Of a stretch of DNA of 42,118 bases, positions 35,943 to 42,118 are shown piece by piece. Below the pieces are notes generated by a model. That model was not told the origin of the DNA. It was given only the letters and a program-made list of their open reading frames with translations, and searched no databases. The position numbers and the translations under genes were made by a program. Each line of letters begins with the position of its first letter. Within the stretch, counting starts at the first letter, position 1. Source of the DNA: Myxococcota bacterium. Its GTDB lineage: Bacteria > Myxococcota_A > UBA796 > JAJRTE01. The stretch is from the NCBI GenBank assembly GCA_024278455.1, contig JAJRTE010000266.1:1-42118 (forward strand), in the 5' to 3' direction.

Positions 35943-36581
35943 GTGAACGACAAGGAGGTTCAGCGTCTCTTCGTGGCGATGGAAGTGCCCGAGGAGGTCT
36001 GCCGGCATATCGAGACAGTCCAGGGCGCACTGCGCAAAACGACGGTGCCGGTCAGGTGGGTGAAGGCGGACGGGGTGCACCTCACGCTCAAGTTCCTGGG
36101 CGACGTGGAGATTCATCGTGTCGAGGAGCTGTCTCGAGCACTCGCCAAGGCCACTGCCGGCATGCGGGGGTTCCGGCTGCAGCCGGCGGGATTGGGGGCC
36201 TTCCCCTCTCTACACCGGCCCAACGTGTTGTGGCTGGCTGTCGAAGGCGACATCGAACCGCTGATGGATCTTCAGCGACGCGTCGAAAAATCGTTGAAAA
36301 AGAGGGGGTTTCCCGCGGATAGAAAGGCGTTCCATCCCCACTTGACCATCGGGCGGGTCCGGCGGGGTACCCGGCACGATGAACTCGAGCCCTTGGTTGC
36401 TTCGCTGTCCGCCTGCTCTCCACCCGCCTGTGCCTCCTGGAACGTGACCTCCTTCGCCCTGGTGCGCAGCGAACTACGCCCGACGGGAGCACGGTACACC
36501 ACCTTGATGCGCTTTCCGCTTGGGGAAGCCTCAGATTGCGAAACGACGGTCGAACAGTTGAGGAGATGTACACCACCTTGA
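35943..36581 (+). CDS. thpR: RNA 2',3'-cyclic phosphodiesterase ThpR (2H/LigT family) with altered C terminus
   Basis: Opens 2',3'-cyclic phosphate ends of RNA, 212 residues. The two HxTx motifs of the 2H superfamily are intact: HLTLKFLG at about residues 46-53 and HPHLTIGRV at about 132-140. The N terminus RLFVAMEVPEEV and the segment RPNVLWLAVEG are typical. Start is GTG at 35943 with AAAGGAGAG upstream. The normal family end (ARYTTLMRFPLGEA) is reached at about residue 196, but a 74-base partial duplication then adds a shifted tail of about 16 residues (SDCETTVEQLRRCTPP). The second copy still carries the original reading with its TGA, in another frame. The active site is upstream of the change. 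Confidence 0.9.
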   Translation: MNDKEVQRLFVAMEVPEEVCRHIETVQGALRKTTVPVRWVKADGVHLTLKFLGDVEIHRVEELSRALAKATAGMRGFRLQPAGLGAFPSLHRPNVLWLAVEGDIEPLMDLQRRVEKSLKKRGFPADRKAFHPHLTIGRVRRGTRHDELEPLVASLSACSPPACASWNVTSFALVRSELRPTGARYTTLMRFPLGEASDCETTVEQLRRCTPP

Positions 36582-36605
36582 TGCGCTTTCCGCTTGGGGA
36601 AGCCT
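36495..36605 (+). repeat. 37-base direct repeat at the thpR 3' end
   Basis: Positions 36495-36531 and 36569-36605 are identical over 37 bases (both start TACACCACCTTG and end GGGGAAGCCT), separated by 37 bases of other sequence. The 74-base offset is not a multiple of three, so the copies are read in different frames. Only the second copy is followed by TGA in the original frame, pointing to an insertion or partial duplication in this gene. Confidence 0.95.
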
Positions 36606-36684
36606 GAAGGAGGCCGGCGGCGGGTGGCGTCTCCGAATTCATGGCACGGGTCGCCCCGTCGCTGGACGGTGCAAACCGCTCGAG

Positions 36685-38604
36685 CTACAGGCAGGTGTTG
36701 ACCCGCATGAGCGGCACGCCCGACCAGAGGCTGGTGAACGTGCGGTGTCTTGCCACCAACCAGGCCTCTTCCGGGCTCGCCGCCAGCGCGGGGTCGAACA
36801 CGCCGTCGTACTCGAGTTCCGTGCCGGAAACGGCGCCCAGGTCGCCCAGCACGTAGTAGTAATACGCTCCGCCGGCCTTGACGCGAAGCTGGAAGGAGTC
36901 GTAGTCGGCGGCCACGGCCGACAGCCTCAAGGATAACCGGTAGGAGGTGTTGTCAGAGGAGAAACAGTAGTCGCACGATGTACACAAAGGCGATGACGGC
37001 GAACTCGAGATGCCGCCACACCATACCGCGTCCCGGCCCTGGTCCACTGGAGACACGTCAGGATCGGACGTCGTACCGTAGCCGTTGCTCGTCACGTACC
37101 CCGTCTCGTTGATCCCTTCGGCGTAGGCCGAGTAGGTGACTGTTTCCGTGCCCGAGGTCGGCACCTCCGAGCAGTACTGGACCGCCGGGTCGACGTATCC
37201 CGATGTGTCCCACGAGATGCAGGGTTCGAGCGGGGCATCCAGGGCGTCCCAGGCACGGCAGAGGTTGAGCCGGCCATAGTCGTCCTTGGACGACAGGAGC
37301 GTACTGATGACACCGTCCACGTCCGCCGGAGTGGCGGCCCCCTCTCGAGCCATAAACAGGGCCACGGCGCCAGCGAATTGCGGCACGGCAAAGGAACTCC
37401 CGCTCAGTCGATGGTACCCGGTGGAACTGGCGGCGTTCGACGTCCTCGAGCAGATGAACTCGGATGGCGCGGCGATATCGGATTCCCAGACGGTTTGCGT
37501 ACTCACGAAACCATCGGGATTCAGCCCACCGACCGAAATGACGCCGATGACGTTCCCGTCTACCTCGTAAGGGGAGGCGGCAGGATAGAAATGGTCATCG
37601 AGCGGGTCCTGGCCCCCGCAATTGTTCCCGGCCGCGGCGAATACCCTGGCTCCTCGAGCATGCACGGCGGCGAGGGGTTCGGCGAGGAAGTCGGGGAGCA
37701 CGCCCTCCGGGCCTTCCCGTACCGGGTAGCCGAGGCTCAGGTTGACGAGCTGCGCCTGGAAATCGTAGGCCGCCTTGAGCAGGCCGCGCGCAAGCCACGA
37801 TTCCATGCCCCGCCCGCCGCTATCCAGCACCTTGATGGGCACAATCCTGGCGAGATTGCCGGATGTCTCGAGGATGAGGGAGGCAATGGAAGTCCCGTGT
37901 CCGAGGTCGTCGGCGAGCCATGGCCGCCCCGGAACCCCCAGGTCGGTTTCGAAGCTCCAACCGGCGTCCTCCAGCACGTAGTCGATCGTGGGGTCCACGC
38001 CGGAGTCCACGACAGCAACGCGCGCAGGCGTCACCCCCCCGCTGCTCGAGACCAGGTCGACCACGGCCGGAACCACGTCCTTGGCACCAGTGCGCACCGC
38101 GTGCCATCCCCAGGCCGATCGAAGATATGACCCACCACCAAGCGTTGCCGTGGCCGGAAAGTCGTGGTCCGCGCCGGGGGAACCGGTATCTTCGAGCGCG
38201 GCGAGCGGACAGTCGTATTCGAGGTTGGAGTACCCGAGATCGATGAGGGCCTGGATGTCCTGGTCGGTGATGGCGTTCCCGTCGCTCCGACCCAGGTAGA
38301 ATGTGCTGGCCAGTTGTTCCTCGAGCGGTGTGTTGTCGATCCACTGGCCGAGTTGTCCGACCGTGTTGCAATCGTGCAGCCGCTTGGCCGAAAATCCCGC
38401 GGGCCGGGGAGGATAGTTGGCTGTATCGTCCTGGCACGGCTGCCCAGCGGCCTCGACGAAGCGTGCCACGATGGCCGACTCGTCGCACGGCGCCGCGGGA
38501 GGGGCAACGACTTCGGGCGGCGGCTCGCTCGTGCACGTCTGGTCGCCGGCAGCAGCGTTGACGAGCAAGGCTGCCAGTATCAGTTTCATTCCCTGACCAC
38601 TCAT
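36685..38604 (-). CDS. Secreted subtilisin-like serine protease (S8 family)
   Basis: 639 residues. A short signal peptide (MKLILAALLVNAAAG) precedes a Cys-containing N-terminal region of about 160 residues that does not look like a standard I9 propeptide. The S8 catalytic triad is Asp200 (VAVVDSGVD), His236 (DLGHGTSIAS) and Ser404 (LSGSSFAVPQFAGAVAL), with oxyanion Asn327 (FAAAGNNCGG). The usual GTSMAAP around the serine is replaced by GSSFAVP. A Cys-rich C-terminal region (about 450-639) is of unknown fold; it holds WCGGISSSPSSPLCTSCDYC and ends in a beta-rich part that may bind substrate or the surface. AGGAGG lies four bases before the ATG at 38604. It is convergent with thpR. Confidence 0.92.
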   Translation of the reverse strand: MSGQGMKLILAALLVNAAAGDQTCTSEPPPEVVAPPAAPCDESAIVARFVEAAGQPCQDDTANYPPRPAGFSAKRLHDCNTVGQLGQWIDNTPLEEQLASTFYLGRSDGNAITDQDIQALIDLGYSNLEYDCPLAALEDTGSPGADHDFPATATLGGGSYLRSAWGWHAVRTGAKDVVPAVVDLVSSSGGVTPARVAVVDSGVDPTIDYVLEDAGWSFETDLGVPGRPWLADDLGHGTSIASLILETSGNLARIVPIKVLDSGGRGMESWLARGLLKAAYDFQAQLVNLSLGYPVREGPEGVLPDFLAEPLAAVHARGARVFAAAGNNCGGQDPLDDHFYPAASPYEVDGNVIGVISVGGLNPDGFVSTQTVWESDIAAPSEFICSRTSNAASSTGYHRLSGSSFAVPQFAGAVALFMAREGAATPADVDGVISTLLSSKDDYGRLNLCRAWDALDAPLEPCISWDTSGYVDPAVQYCSEVPTSGTETVTYSAYAEGINETGYVTSNGYGTTSDPDVSPVDQGRDAVWCGGISSSPSSPLCTSCDYCFSSDNTSYRLSLRLSAVAADYDSFQLRVKAGGAYYYYVLGDLGAVSGTELEYDGVFDPALAASPEEAWLVARHRTFTSLWSGVPLMRVNTCL

Positions 38605-38743
38605 GCTGCCTCCTTGTTTTCAACGGGGATGTCGCCTACAGTATAGTGCACCGGTGATCGTCTTCTGACCAGATTCGGCAGGATGAACCCCAGGGAGTGA
38701 CAACGGCCCAGGGCGCTCGGCTGAAAAGGCGACCCTTTCGCCC

Positions 38744-39499
38744 TCACCCGGAAGACTCGCCGTCGATCTCCCTGAACCTCTGGAGCAGCAATTCGGCGTG
38801 AGGTCGAACGGGCGGGGCAGAGCCCGTCCGGTACGACCGGTAGGTCTCGACAACGAGATCCATCCACTCGGGCTGCTCCTCGAGCAGGTGGCTGCCGAAG
38901 TCGCTCAGTCGATAGTAGATGACCTGGCTGGACCTGTGTTCCGTCTCCACCGCGCCGATGTGGATCAGCCTGACAAGGCACTTGCGTACATGCTCGAGGC
39001 TGCGTACAGGTCCCTTGGCGACACCGTTCAGGGCGAGCCGCAGCGTGCGGATCGACATCGGGCCTCGCTGCGCCAGCAGAAACAGGATCGCCTGGTTGTC
39101 GCTGCCGTCGAGAGCCTCGGCCTTGACCATGGGCGGCACGTCGATAAGCGGAACCTGGGCTGCCATCACGAGAAGGCTCTGAAGGCGTCCCAGGTAGTAG
39201 GCCACGGAACACGCCGTGTCCCGCGCGAGACTGGCACCGAATGCGTCCGGGGCGCTGAAGTCCAGTTGCAGCCCCGCCAGGGGGGCACCAAGGGCTGTGA
39301 CGATCCGTTCCAGCAGGCCATGGTCTCTCGCGACGATCCGCGCACAGACGATCGAACACACCTCCGGAACGTAGACCTTCAGTCTTTCGAGCCGGCCGGC
39401 CGGATCGTCCAGGAGTTCAACGAGCTGCGCGGCAAGAAGCTCTGGAGGAGAAGAGTGGATCAGCGCAATGTACTGGTCGACGTCGAATGCATCATCCAT
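38744..39499 (-). CDS. Unrecognised protein with a probable winged-helix domain
   Basis: 251 residues, no signal peptide or membrane segment. The N-terminal part (about 1-130) is helical and mostly hydrophobic/acidic (PELLAAQLVELLDD; LGRLQSLLVMAAQ). Residues about 140-215 read like a winged helix-turn-helix (NQAILFLLAQRGPMSIRTLR ... KCLVRLIHIGAVETE ... VIYYRLSDFGSHLLEE). A DNA-binding regulator is possible, but the N-terminal domain is unknown to me. The ATG at 39499 has GGAG nine bases upstream. It lies 109 bases after the gene at 39609-40106 and probably shares its promoter at 40280-40309. Confidence 0.7.
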   Translation of the reverse strand: MDDAFDVDQYIALIHSSPPELLAAQLVELLDDPAGRLERLKVYVPEVCSIVCARIVARDHGLLERIVTALGAPLAGLQLDFSAPDAFGASLARDTACSVAYYLGRLQSLLVMAAQVPLIDVPPMVKAEALDGSDNQAILFLLAQRGPMSIRTLRLALNGVAKGPVRSLEHVRKCLVRLIHIGAVETEHRSSQVIYYRLSDFGSHLLEEQPEWMDLVVETYRSYRTGSAPPVRPHAELLLQRFREIDGESSG

Positions 39500-39608
39500 C
39501 CACGACAACTCCGTCGATTGTGCGCGGTTCTCCGTTCCCGTCCGGCGCCGGACCTGCGCCTTTCTCCGCGCCGGGAGCACCTACCCCCTCCTCGAGGCCC
39601 GGTGTGCG

Positions 39609-40106
39609 CTATCTCCTGCGGTTATGAACGTGCACTCTCGCCTGGATAGGGTGGCTGCTCTGGCGTCCCGAACGCATGGCATCGAGGAGGGTGTTGGTGG
39701 GTCGATCCGTGAGTTGTAGACGGCTGCAAATCGGCTTCAGGTAGCGCGCCTGGTCCGGATCCAACTCGCATGCCTGCAAGTAGGGCTCCAACTGCGTGAC
39801 GAAGTACTCGAGAAGCACAATGCAGAGGGCGTTTTCCTCTTCCGGAAGCGTCTGTGCCACTATCCGCCGCATGGAAACGCGACTCTGCAGGTCCATGAAC
39901 GGGCCGTGGATGTCCGGAAGCTGCCCGCGCACCCAGTGCCGGTAGTCCTCGAGTTCAGGCGAGGTAAGCGCGGCATCCCGCTCCTCACGACCCAGGGAAC
40001 GAAAGTGCCGGACCAGTGCTCCGTAGACATGGAGCGGCTGAACCGACATTTCCAGCATTCTCCTCAGGTCGTATCGCAATGGAACGCCGGCGTGGGCTGG
40101 AAACAT
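39609..40106 (-). CDS. Unrecognised small cytoplasmic protein
   Basis: 165 residues, no signal or membrane segment, predicted mainly helical (VYGALVRHFRSLGREERDAA; NALCIVLLEYFVTQLEPYLQ), with an Arg/His-rich C terminus (QARVHVHNRRR). No family comes to mind. The ATG at 40106 has GGGAGAG eight bases upstream; further in-frame ATGs lie at codons 17 and 20. It precedes the winged-helix-like gene on the same strand, so the two likely act together. Upstream is an AT-rich stretch with a promoter-like sequence. Confidence 0.68.
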   Translation of the reverse strand: MFPAHAGVPLRYDLRRMLEMSVQPLHVYGALVRHFRSLGREERDAALTSPELEDYRHWVRGQLPDIHGPFMDLQSRVSMRRIVAQTLPEEENALCIVLLEYFVTQLEPYLQACELDPDQARYLKPICSRLQLTDRPTNTLLDAMRSGRQSSHPIQARVHVHNRRR

Positions 40107-40279
40107 CTGTGGCTCTCCCCGTCGCGTGCAATCACGTGCGAGTCATCGGAAGGTCTCTGCTGCCTCGCCGCGCCCTGCGGGGCCGGTACGTGCTCGCCGT
40201 CACCAAGCCTTGCCTGCACCCAGCGGATGCGCGCCCGCGACGTGGACAGCGGCATGCGGAACAAGCTGAGACTGCATCT

Positions 40280-40309
40280 ACTATACACCGAGGCGCCGCT
40301 TTTCTGCAA
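40280..40309 (-). promoter_or_regulatory. Probable sigma-70 promoter of the two-gene unknown operon
   Basis: On the minus strand TTGCAG (40309-40304), 18 bases, TATAGT (40285-40280). The -10 matches consensus at five of six positions. It would give a leader of roughly 165-170 bases before the ATG at 40106. Confidence 0.45.
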
Positions 40310-40479
40310 GCATGTTTCTTTACAAAATGAAATGTAACTCTTTTGCGACATATTCTGGGGCGTTCGGTGACGGCGGCTCGACGCCGTGCGAGGGTCACTT
40401 GAAGCAGTTCCCCACGAACGATGTTGGCCAACGAGGCTTTCTCCTTTTGCTGATGGCGGATCCGGGGTGGGACGCTTTA

Positions 40480-40508
40480 TTGACTTGTATTCGGACTGAA
40501 TGTAGACT
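40480..40508 (+). promoter_or_regulatory. Probable sigma-70 promoter of the toxin-antitoxin module
   Basis: TTGACT (40480-40485), 17 bases, TAGACT (40503-40508), 30 bases before the antitoxin ATG at 40539. The short leader fits an autoregulated Phd/YefM-type operon. Confidence 0.5.
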
Positions 40509-40538
40509 TTCATGCAGACCGACCGATTGGAGGTAGCC

Positions 40539-40832
40539 ATGCAACCACTGCGAGTCTCCGAGAACATCGTCCCGGTGAGCGACTTCAGGGCCAAGGCAGC
40601 CGACTGGCTGCGGCGCTTGAGCGAGAGTTCAGAACCGGTCGTCATCACGCAGAACGGCAAGGCCGCGGGCGTGCTGCTGTCTCCCGCCGCGTACGACGAA
40701 TTGACCGAGCGCTTCCGGTTCGTGCGGTCCGTCGAGCATGGGCTCGCCGACGTCGAGGCCGGCCGGGTCACCCCGCATGAGGCGGTCGTCGCGGAGATGC
40801 GCCGGCGCTTTGGTGGGGCCGATGGCGCATGA
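40539..40832 (+). CDS. Type II antitoxin, Phd/YefM family
   Basis: 97 residues. The N-terminal Phd fold is clear: VPVSDFRAKAADWLRRLSES followed by PVVITQNGKAAGVLLSPAAYDEL; it forms the DNA-binding dimer that represses its own promoter. The C-terminal tail (GLADVEAGRVTPHEAVVAEM) would wrap and neutralise the toxin. The ATG at 40539 follows GGAGG by five bases; an earlier in-frame ATG at 40512 lies within the promoter region. The stop overlaps the toxin start (ATGA). Confidence 0.93.
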   Translation: MQPLRVSENIVPVSDFRAKAADWLRRLSESSEPVVITQNGKAAGVLLSPAAYDELTERFRFVRSVEHGLADVEAGRVTPHEAVVAEMRRRFGGADGA

Positions 40833-41179
40833 GCCAAGGCAACCACGAGCGTCGCGGGCGGCTCGACATCCACTGGTCCGACCAGGCCAAGGACGGCCTC
40901 GCGGGCATCGGTGACCACATCGCGGCGGACGACCCCGTCGCGGCGATACGCTGGATCGACCGTCTCATTGCCGATGTCGAACGGGCCGCCGAGATGCCTC
41001 TCGCCGGGCGCGTCGTACTCGAGCACGCCGACCGCCAAGACATCCGCGAGGTGCTCCGGCGCAACTACCGGATCGTCTACCGCGTGGGGGACGAGGCGAT
41101 CGAGGTGCTGACGATTTTCGAAGGCCACCGTCTCTTCCCCAAGGGAGTGGTCGCGGATGCACCGAAAAAAGAAGGCTGA
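40829..41179 (+). CDS. Type II toxin, ParE/RelE superfamily
   Basis: 116 residues. The fold segments LDIHWSDQAKDGLAGIGDHI, AAIRWIDRLIADVERAAEMP, REVLRRNYRIVYRVGDEAIEVLTIFEG (read as REVLRRNYRIVYRV then GDEAIEVLTIFEG) and HRLFP match ParE-type toxins, most of which inhibit gyrase; RelE-like mRNA cleavage is the alternative. The pairing with a Phd/YefM antitoxin is common. It overlaps the antitoxin gene by four bases, and one CTCGAG lies within it (41018-41023). Confidence 0.92.
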   Translation: MSQGNHERRGRLDIHWSDQAKDGLAGIGDHIAADDPVAAIRWIDRLIADVERAAEMPLAGRVVLEHADRQDIREVLRRNYRIVYRVGDEAIEVLTIFEGHRLFPKGVVADAPKKEG

Positions 41180-41181
41180 AT

Positions 41182-41508
41182 TCATGACATGCCGCTTTCC
41201 TTGTCGAGGGTCGGTCCTGCCGCCATGCCCATCAGGCCAACCACGCGCCCGGGGAAGCGCTTCTGCGCCCCCTTCTCGAACTGCTTCAAGGCGGGCTGCG
41301 TGAAGGGGTGGGCAGGAATCTCGGCGACTACCACGCCGCAGACCGAGCCGCCGTCGGGCTTGTTCCCCGACTTGCGCAGCAACTCGACCAAGACGTGTCT
41401 CATGGCCGGAGCCATGGCGACAACGATGGGTCCCCCCCCCACGAACTCCTGGACCTGCACTACGTCGATGACCGCCTTGCCGGCCTTGGCCCTGCCCTTG
41501 CGGGGCAC
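41182..41508 (-). CDS. Possible remnant of an HK97 gp10-like phage protein
   Basis: A 108-codon frame starting at GTG, with an in-frame TGA 13 codons further upstream and no ribosome binding site. The C-terminal part, AEIPAHPFTQPALKQFEKGA, resembles the closing AHPF-x-x-PAL segment of HK97 gp10-type head-tail proteins, and a helical stretch precedes it (PAMRHVLVELLRKSGN). The N-terminal half is not recognisable. A run of nine C on the plus strand (41432-41440) lies within it. It may be a 5'-truncated phage gene or a chance frame; I consider it weakly supported. Confidence 0.3.
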   Translation of the reverse strand: MPRKGRAKAGKAVIDVVQVQEFVGGGPIVVAMAPAMRHVLVELLRKSGNKPDGGSVCGVVVAEIPAHPFTQPALKQFEKGAQKRFPGRVVGLMGMAAGPTLDKESGMS

Positions 41509-41573
41509 GCCGACCTGTCGCTCATACCCGGTCCTATCTCATGTCCAACAAGGGCGACATGGACGCCAGGGAC

Positions 41574-41595
41574 GAAGTGTGCTAGAAGTGTGCTA
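41574..41595. repeat. Tandem 11-base repeat GAAGTGTGCTA, two copies
   Basis: Perfect copies at 41574-41584 and 41585-41595, between the possible phage remnant and the right-edge lipoprotein gene, about 50 bases before the latter's ATG. It could be a regulatory site or a slippage product. Confidence 0.6.
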
Positions 41596-41647
41596 ACATA
41601 AGAGTGAGGAAACCGGGTTTCGGATGCTGTGGTCGTGGAGGTATGTC

Positions 41648-42118
41648 ATGCGCAAGTGGCCCGTATCGATGCTGTTGATACTCCTGGGTTTCTCTCTCGG
41701 GTCAGGCTGTTCGGGCTCCACGTCGGACGGCGATTCGGATGACGCATCGGCAACCGCATCGCCTCCCGTGACCCCGGGCGGCGAAACACCCTCCACGTCC
41801 CCAACGCCGGCGGCCCTTACGCCGACCCAGACGCCTCTCCCCGCCACGCCGACCCCGGTGGCGCCGACCCCAACACCGGCCCCGGCGACGCCCACGCCTG
41901 TCCACGCCACCCCCGCGCCGGTAGAGCCGACCCCAACGCCGGCCCCCCCGACACCTTCGCCTGTCCCGGCCACACCCACCCCGGTCCCTCCAACCGCGAC
42001 GCCTGTTCCCGACCTGGATGGGGACGGATTCGACGCGGCGTCCGACTGCGACGACCAGGACCCCGCCATCCACCCGGGCGCGCTCGAAGCCTGCAACGGC
42101 ACCGACGACGACTGTGAC
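41648..42118 (+). CDS. Lipoprotein with Pro/Thr-repeat linker and MopE-like motif (3' end beyond window)
   Basis: 157 codons visible. A signal peptide ([20 protein letters not shown]) ends at a Cys that is the likely lipidation site. An acidic Ser/Asp stretch and about 90 residues of Pro/Thr repeats (ATPTPV, PTPTPAP units) follow, then a MopE-type motif, [15 protein letters not shown]...CNGTDDDCD, likely calcium-binding. The linker would hold the functional domain away from the outer membrane. GGAGG lies six bases before the ATG. The motif relates it to the lipoprotein at 19182-21749. Confidence 0.87.
   Translation, partial: MRKWPVSMLLILLGFSLGSGCSGSTSDGDSDDASATASPPVTPGGETPSTSPTPAALTPTQTPLPATPTPVAPTPTPAPATPTPVHATPAPVEPTPTPAPPTPSPVPATPTPVPPTATPVPDLDGDGFDAASDCDDQDPAIHPGALEACNGTDDDCD
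41864..41989 (+). repeat. Two imperfect 63-base tandem repeats coding the Pro/Thr linker
   Basis: Units at 41864-41926 and 41927-41989 start with CCGACCCCAAC and encode 21-residue units beginning PTPTPAP; partial units flank them. The period is a multiple of three, so the copy number can change without a frameshift. Confidence 0.75.

Larger units (their letters stand above)
40107..40538. other. Divergent intergenic region between the unknown operon and the toxin-antitoxin module
   Basis: About 430 bases. The part around 40265-40370 is clearly more AT-rich than the rest of the window. It holds one promoter-like sequence facing left (40280-40309) and one facing right (40480-40508). No protein-like frame is convincing. 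Confidence 0.6.
1254..41023. repeat. Highly iterated palindrome CTCGAG, about 119 copies
   Basis: Hand scanning finds about 119 CTCGAG hexamers, first at 1254-1259 and last at 41018-41023, in genes on both strands and in several gene-free stretches. Independent bases at 65% GC would give about 14. Many coding copies read NCT CGA GNN (for example Ala-Arg-Val in the mutase, Thr-Arg-Asp in accC, Met-Thr-Arg-Ala in the helicase, Ala-Arg-Asp in parE), using the T-ending and CGA codons that GC-rich genes usually avoid. Copy-free stretches of 1.0-1.4 kb include hsdM (1-1253), 20668-22071, 27847-29083 and 41024 to the end. The count may be off by a few. Confidence 0.85.

Noticed and set aside
36495..36605. 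Repeat-spacer-repeat of 37-37-37 bases that looks like a minimal CRISPR
   Set aside because: Only two copies, both are coding sequence of thpR, and there is no cas gene. It is a partial duplication.

Overview
The window is a GC-rich chromosomal segment of a Gram-negative bacterium. It is tightly packed, with many 4-base ATGA gene overlaps. Gram-negative signs are a FadL-type outer-membrane protein, periplasmic TRAP components and lipoproteins. A TatT-type TRAP lipoprotein, a Ser/Thr kinase, FHA domains, secreted proteins with thrombospondin type 3 or MopE-like Asp/Cys repeats, a cyclic-2,3-diphosphoglycerate-synthetase-like protein and a B12 mutase large subunit without its B12 domain together suggest a deltaproteobacterial-type lineage (Myxococcota/Desulfobacterota) or a similar candidate phylum. 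No marker gene here settles this.

Layout. 1-931: start of a type I methyltransferase hsdM, cut by the left edge. 1122-7599 (all minus): acyl-CoA / branched-chain amino acid catabolism, in transcription order HMG-CoA lyase, methylglutaconyl-CoA hydratase-like crotonase, double-FHA protein, biotin carboxylase, biotin carrier and methylmalonyl-CoA mutase large subunit. 7778-11680 (minus): a complete TRAP transporter tatT-dctP-dctQ-dctM, probably feeding that catabolism. 11837-13084: thrombospondin-type-3 repeat protein without a visible signal peptide. 13305-16477 (plus): UvrD-like helicase broken by one in-frame TAG, then asnS. 16573-16644: tRNA-Pro(CGG). 16715-18935 (minus): def-fmt-rpe, each joined by an ATGA overlap. 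19182-23385 (plus): large MopE-like lipoprotein and a FadL-like barrel. 23494-28053: six-Cys secreted protein, membrane-anchored Ser/Thr kinase with a G9 tract, and a long acyl-CoA dehydrogenase. 28523-33042 (plus): parC-parE. 33109-40106: cDPGS-like protein, DUF4846 protein, thpR with a frameshifting duplication at its 3' end, S8 protease, and a two-gene operon of unknown function. 40539-41508: Phd/ParE toxin-antitoxin module and a possible phage-gene remnant. 41648-end: lipoprotein with a Pro/Thr linker and a MopE-like motif, cut by the right edge.

The most unusual signal is genome-style rather than gene-level. The palindrome CTCGAG occurs about 119 times (hand count), roughly once per 350 bases, against about 14 expected if GC is near 65%. 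It is often built from codons otherwise disfavoured in GC-rich genes (NCT CGA GNN). This looks like a highly iterated palindrome comparable in concept to cyanobacterial HIP1. Other points of interest are the FHA protein inside a catabolic operon, the TRAP-TatT system whose binding protein seems to lack the usual carboxylate-binding Arg, the kinase G9 tract, the ParC with an atypically placed GyrA-box-like motif, and the unrecognised pair at 38744-40106.
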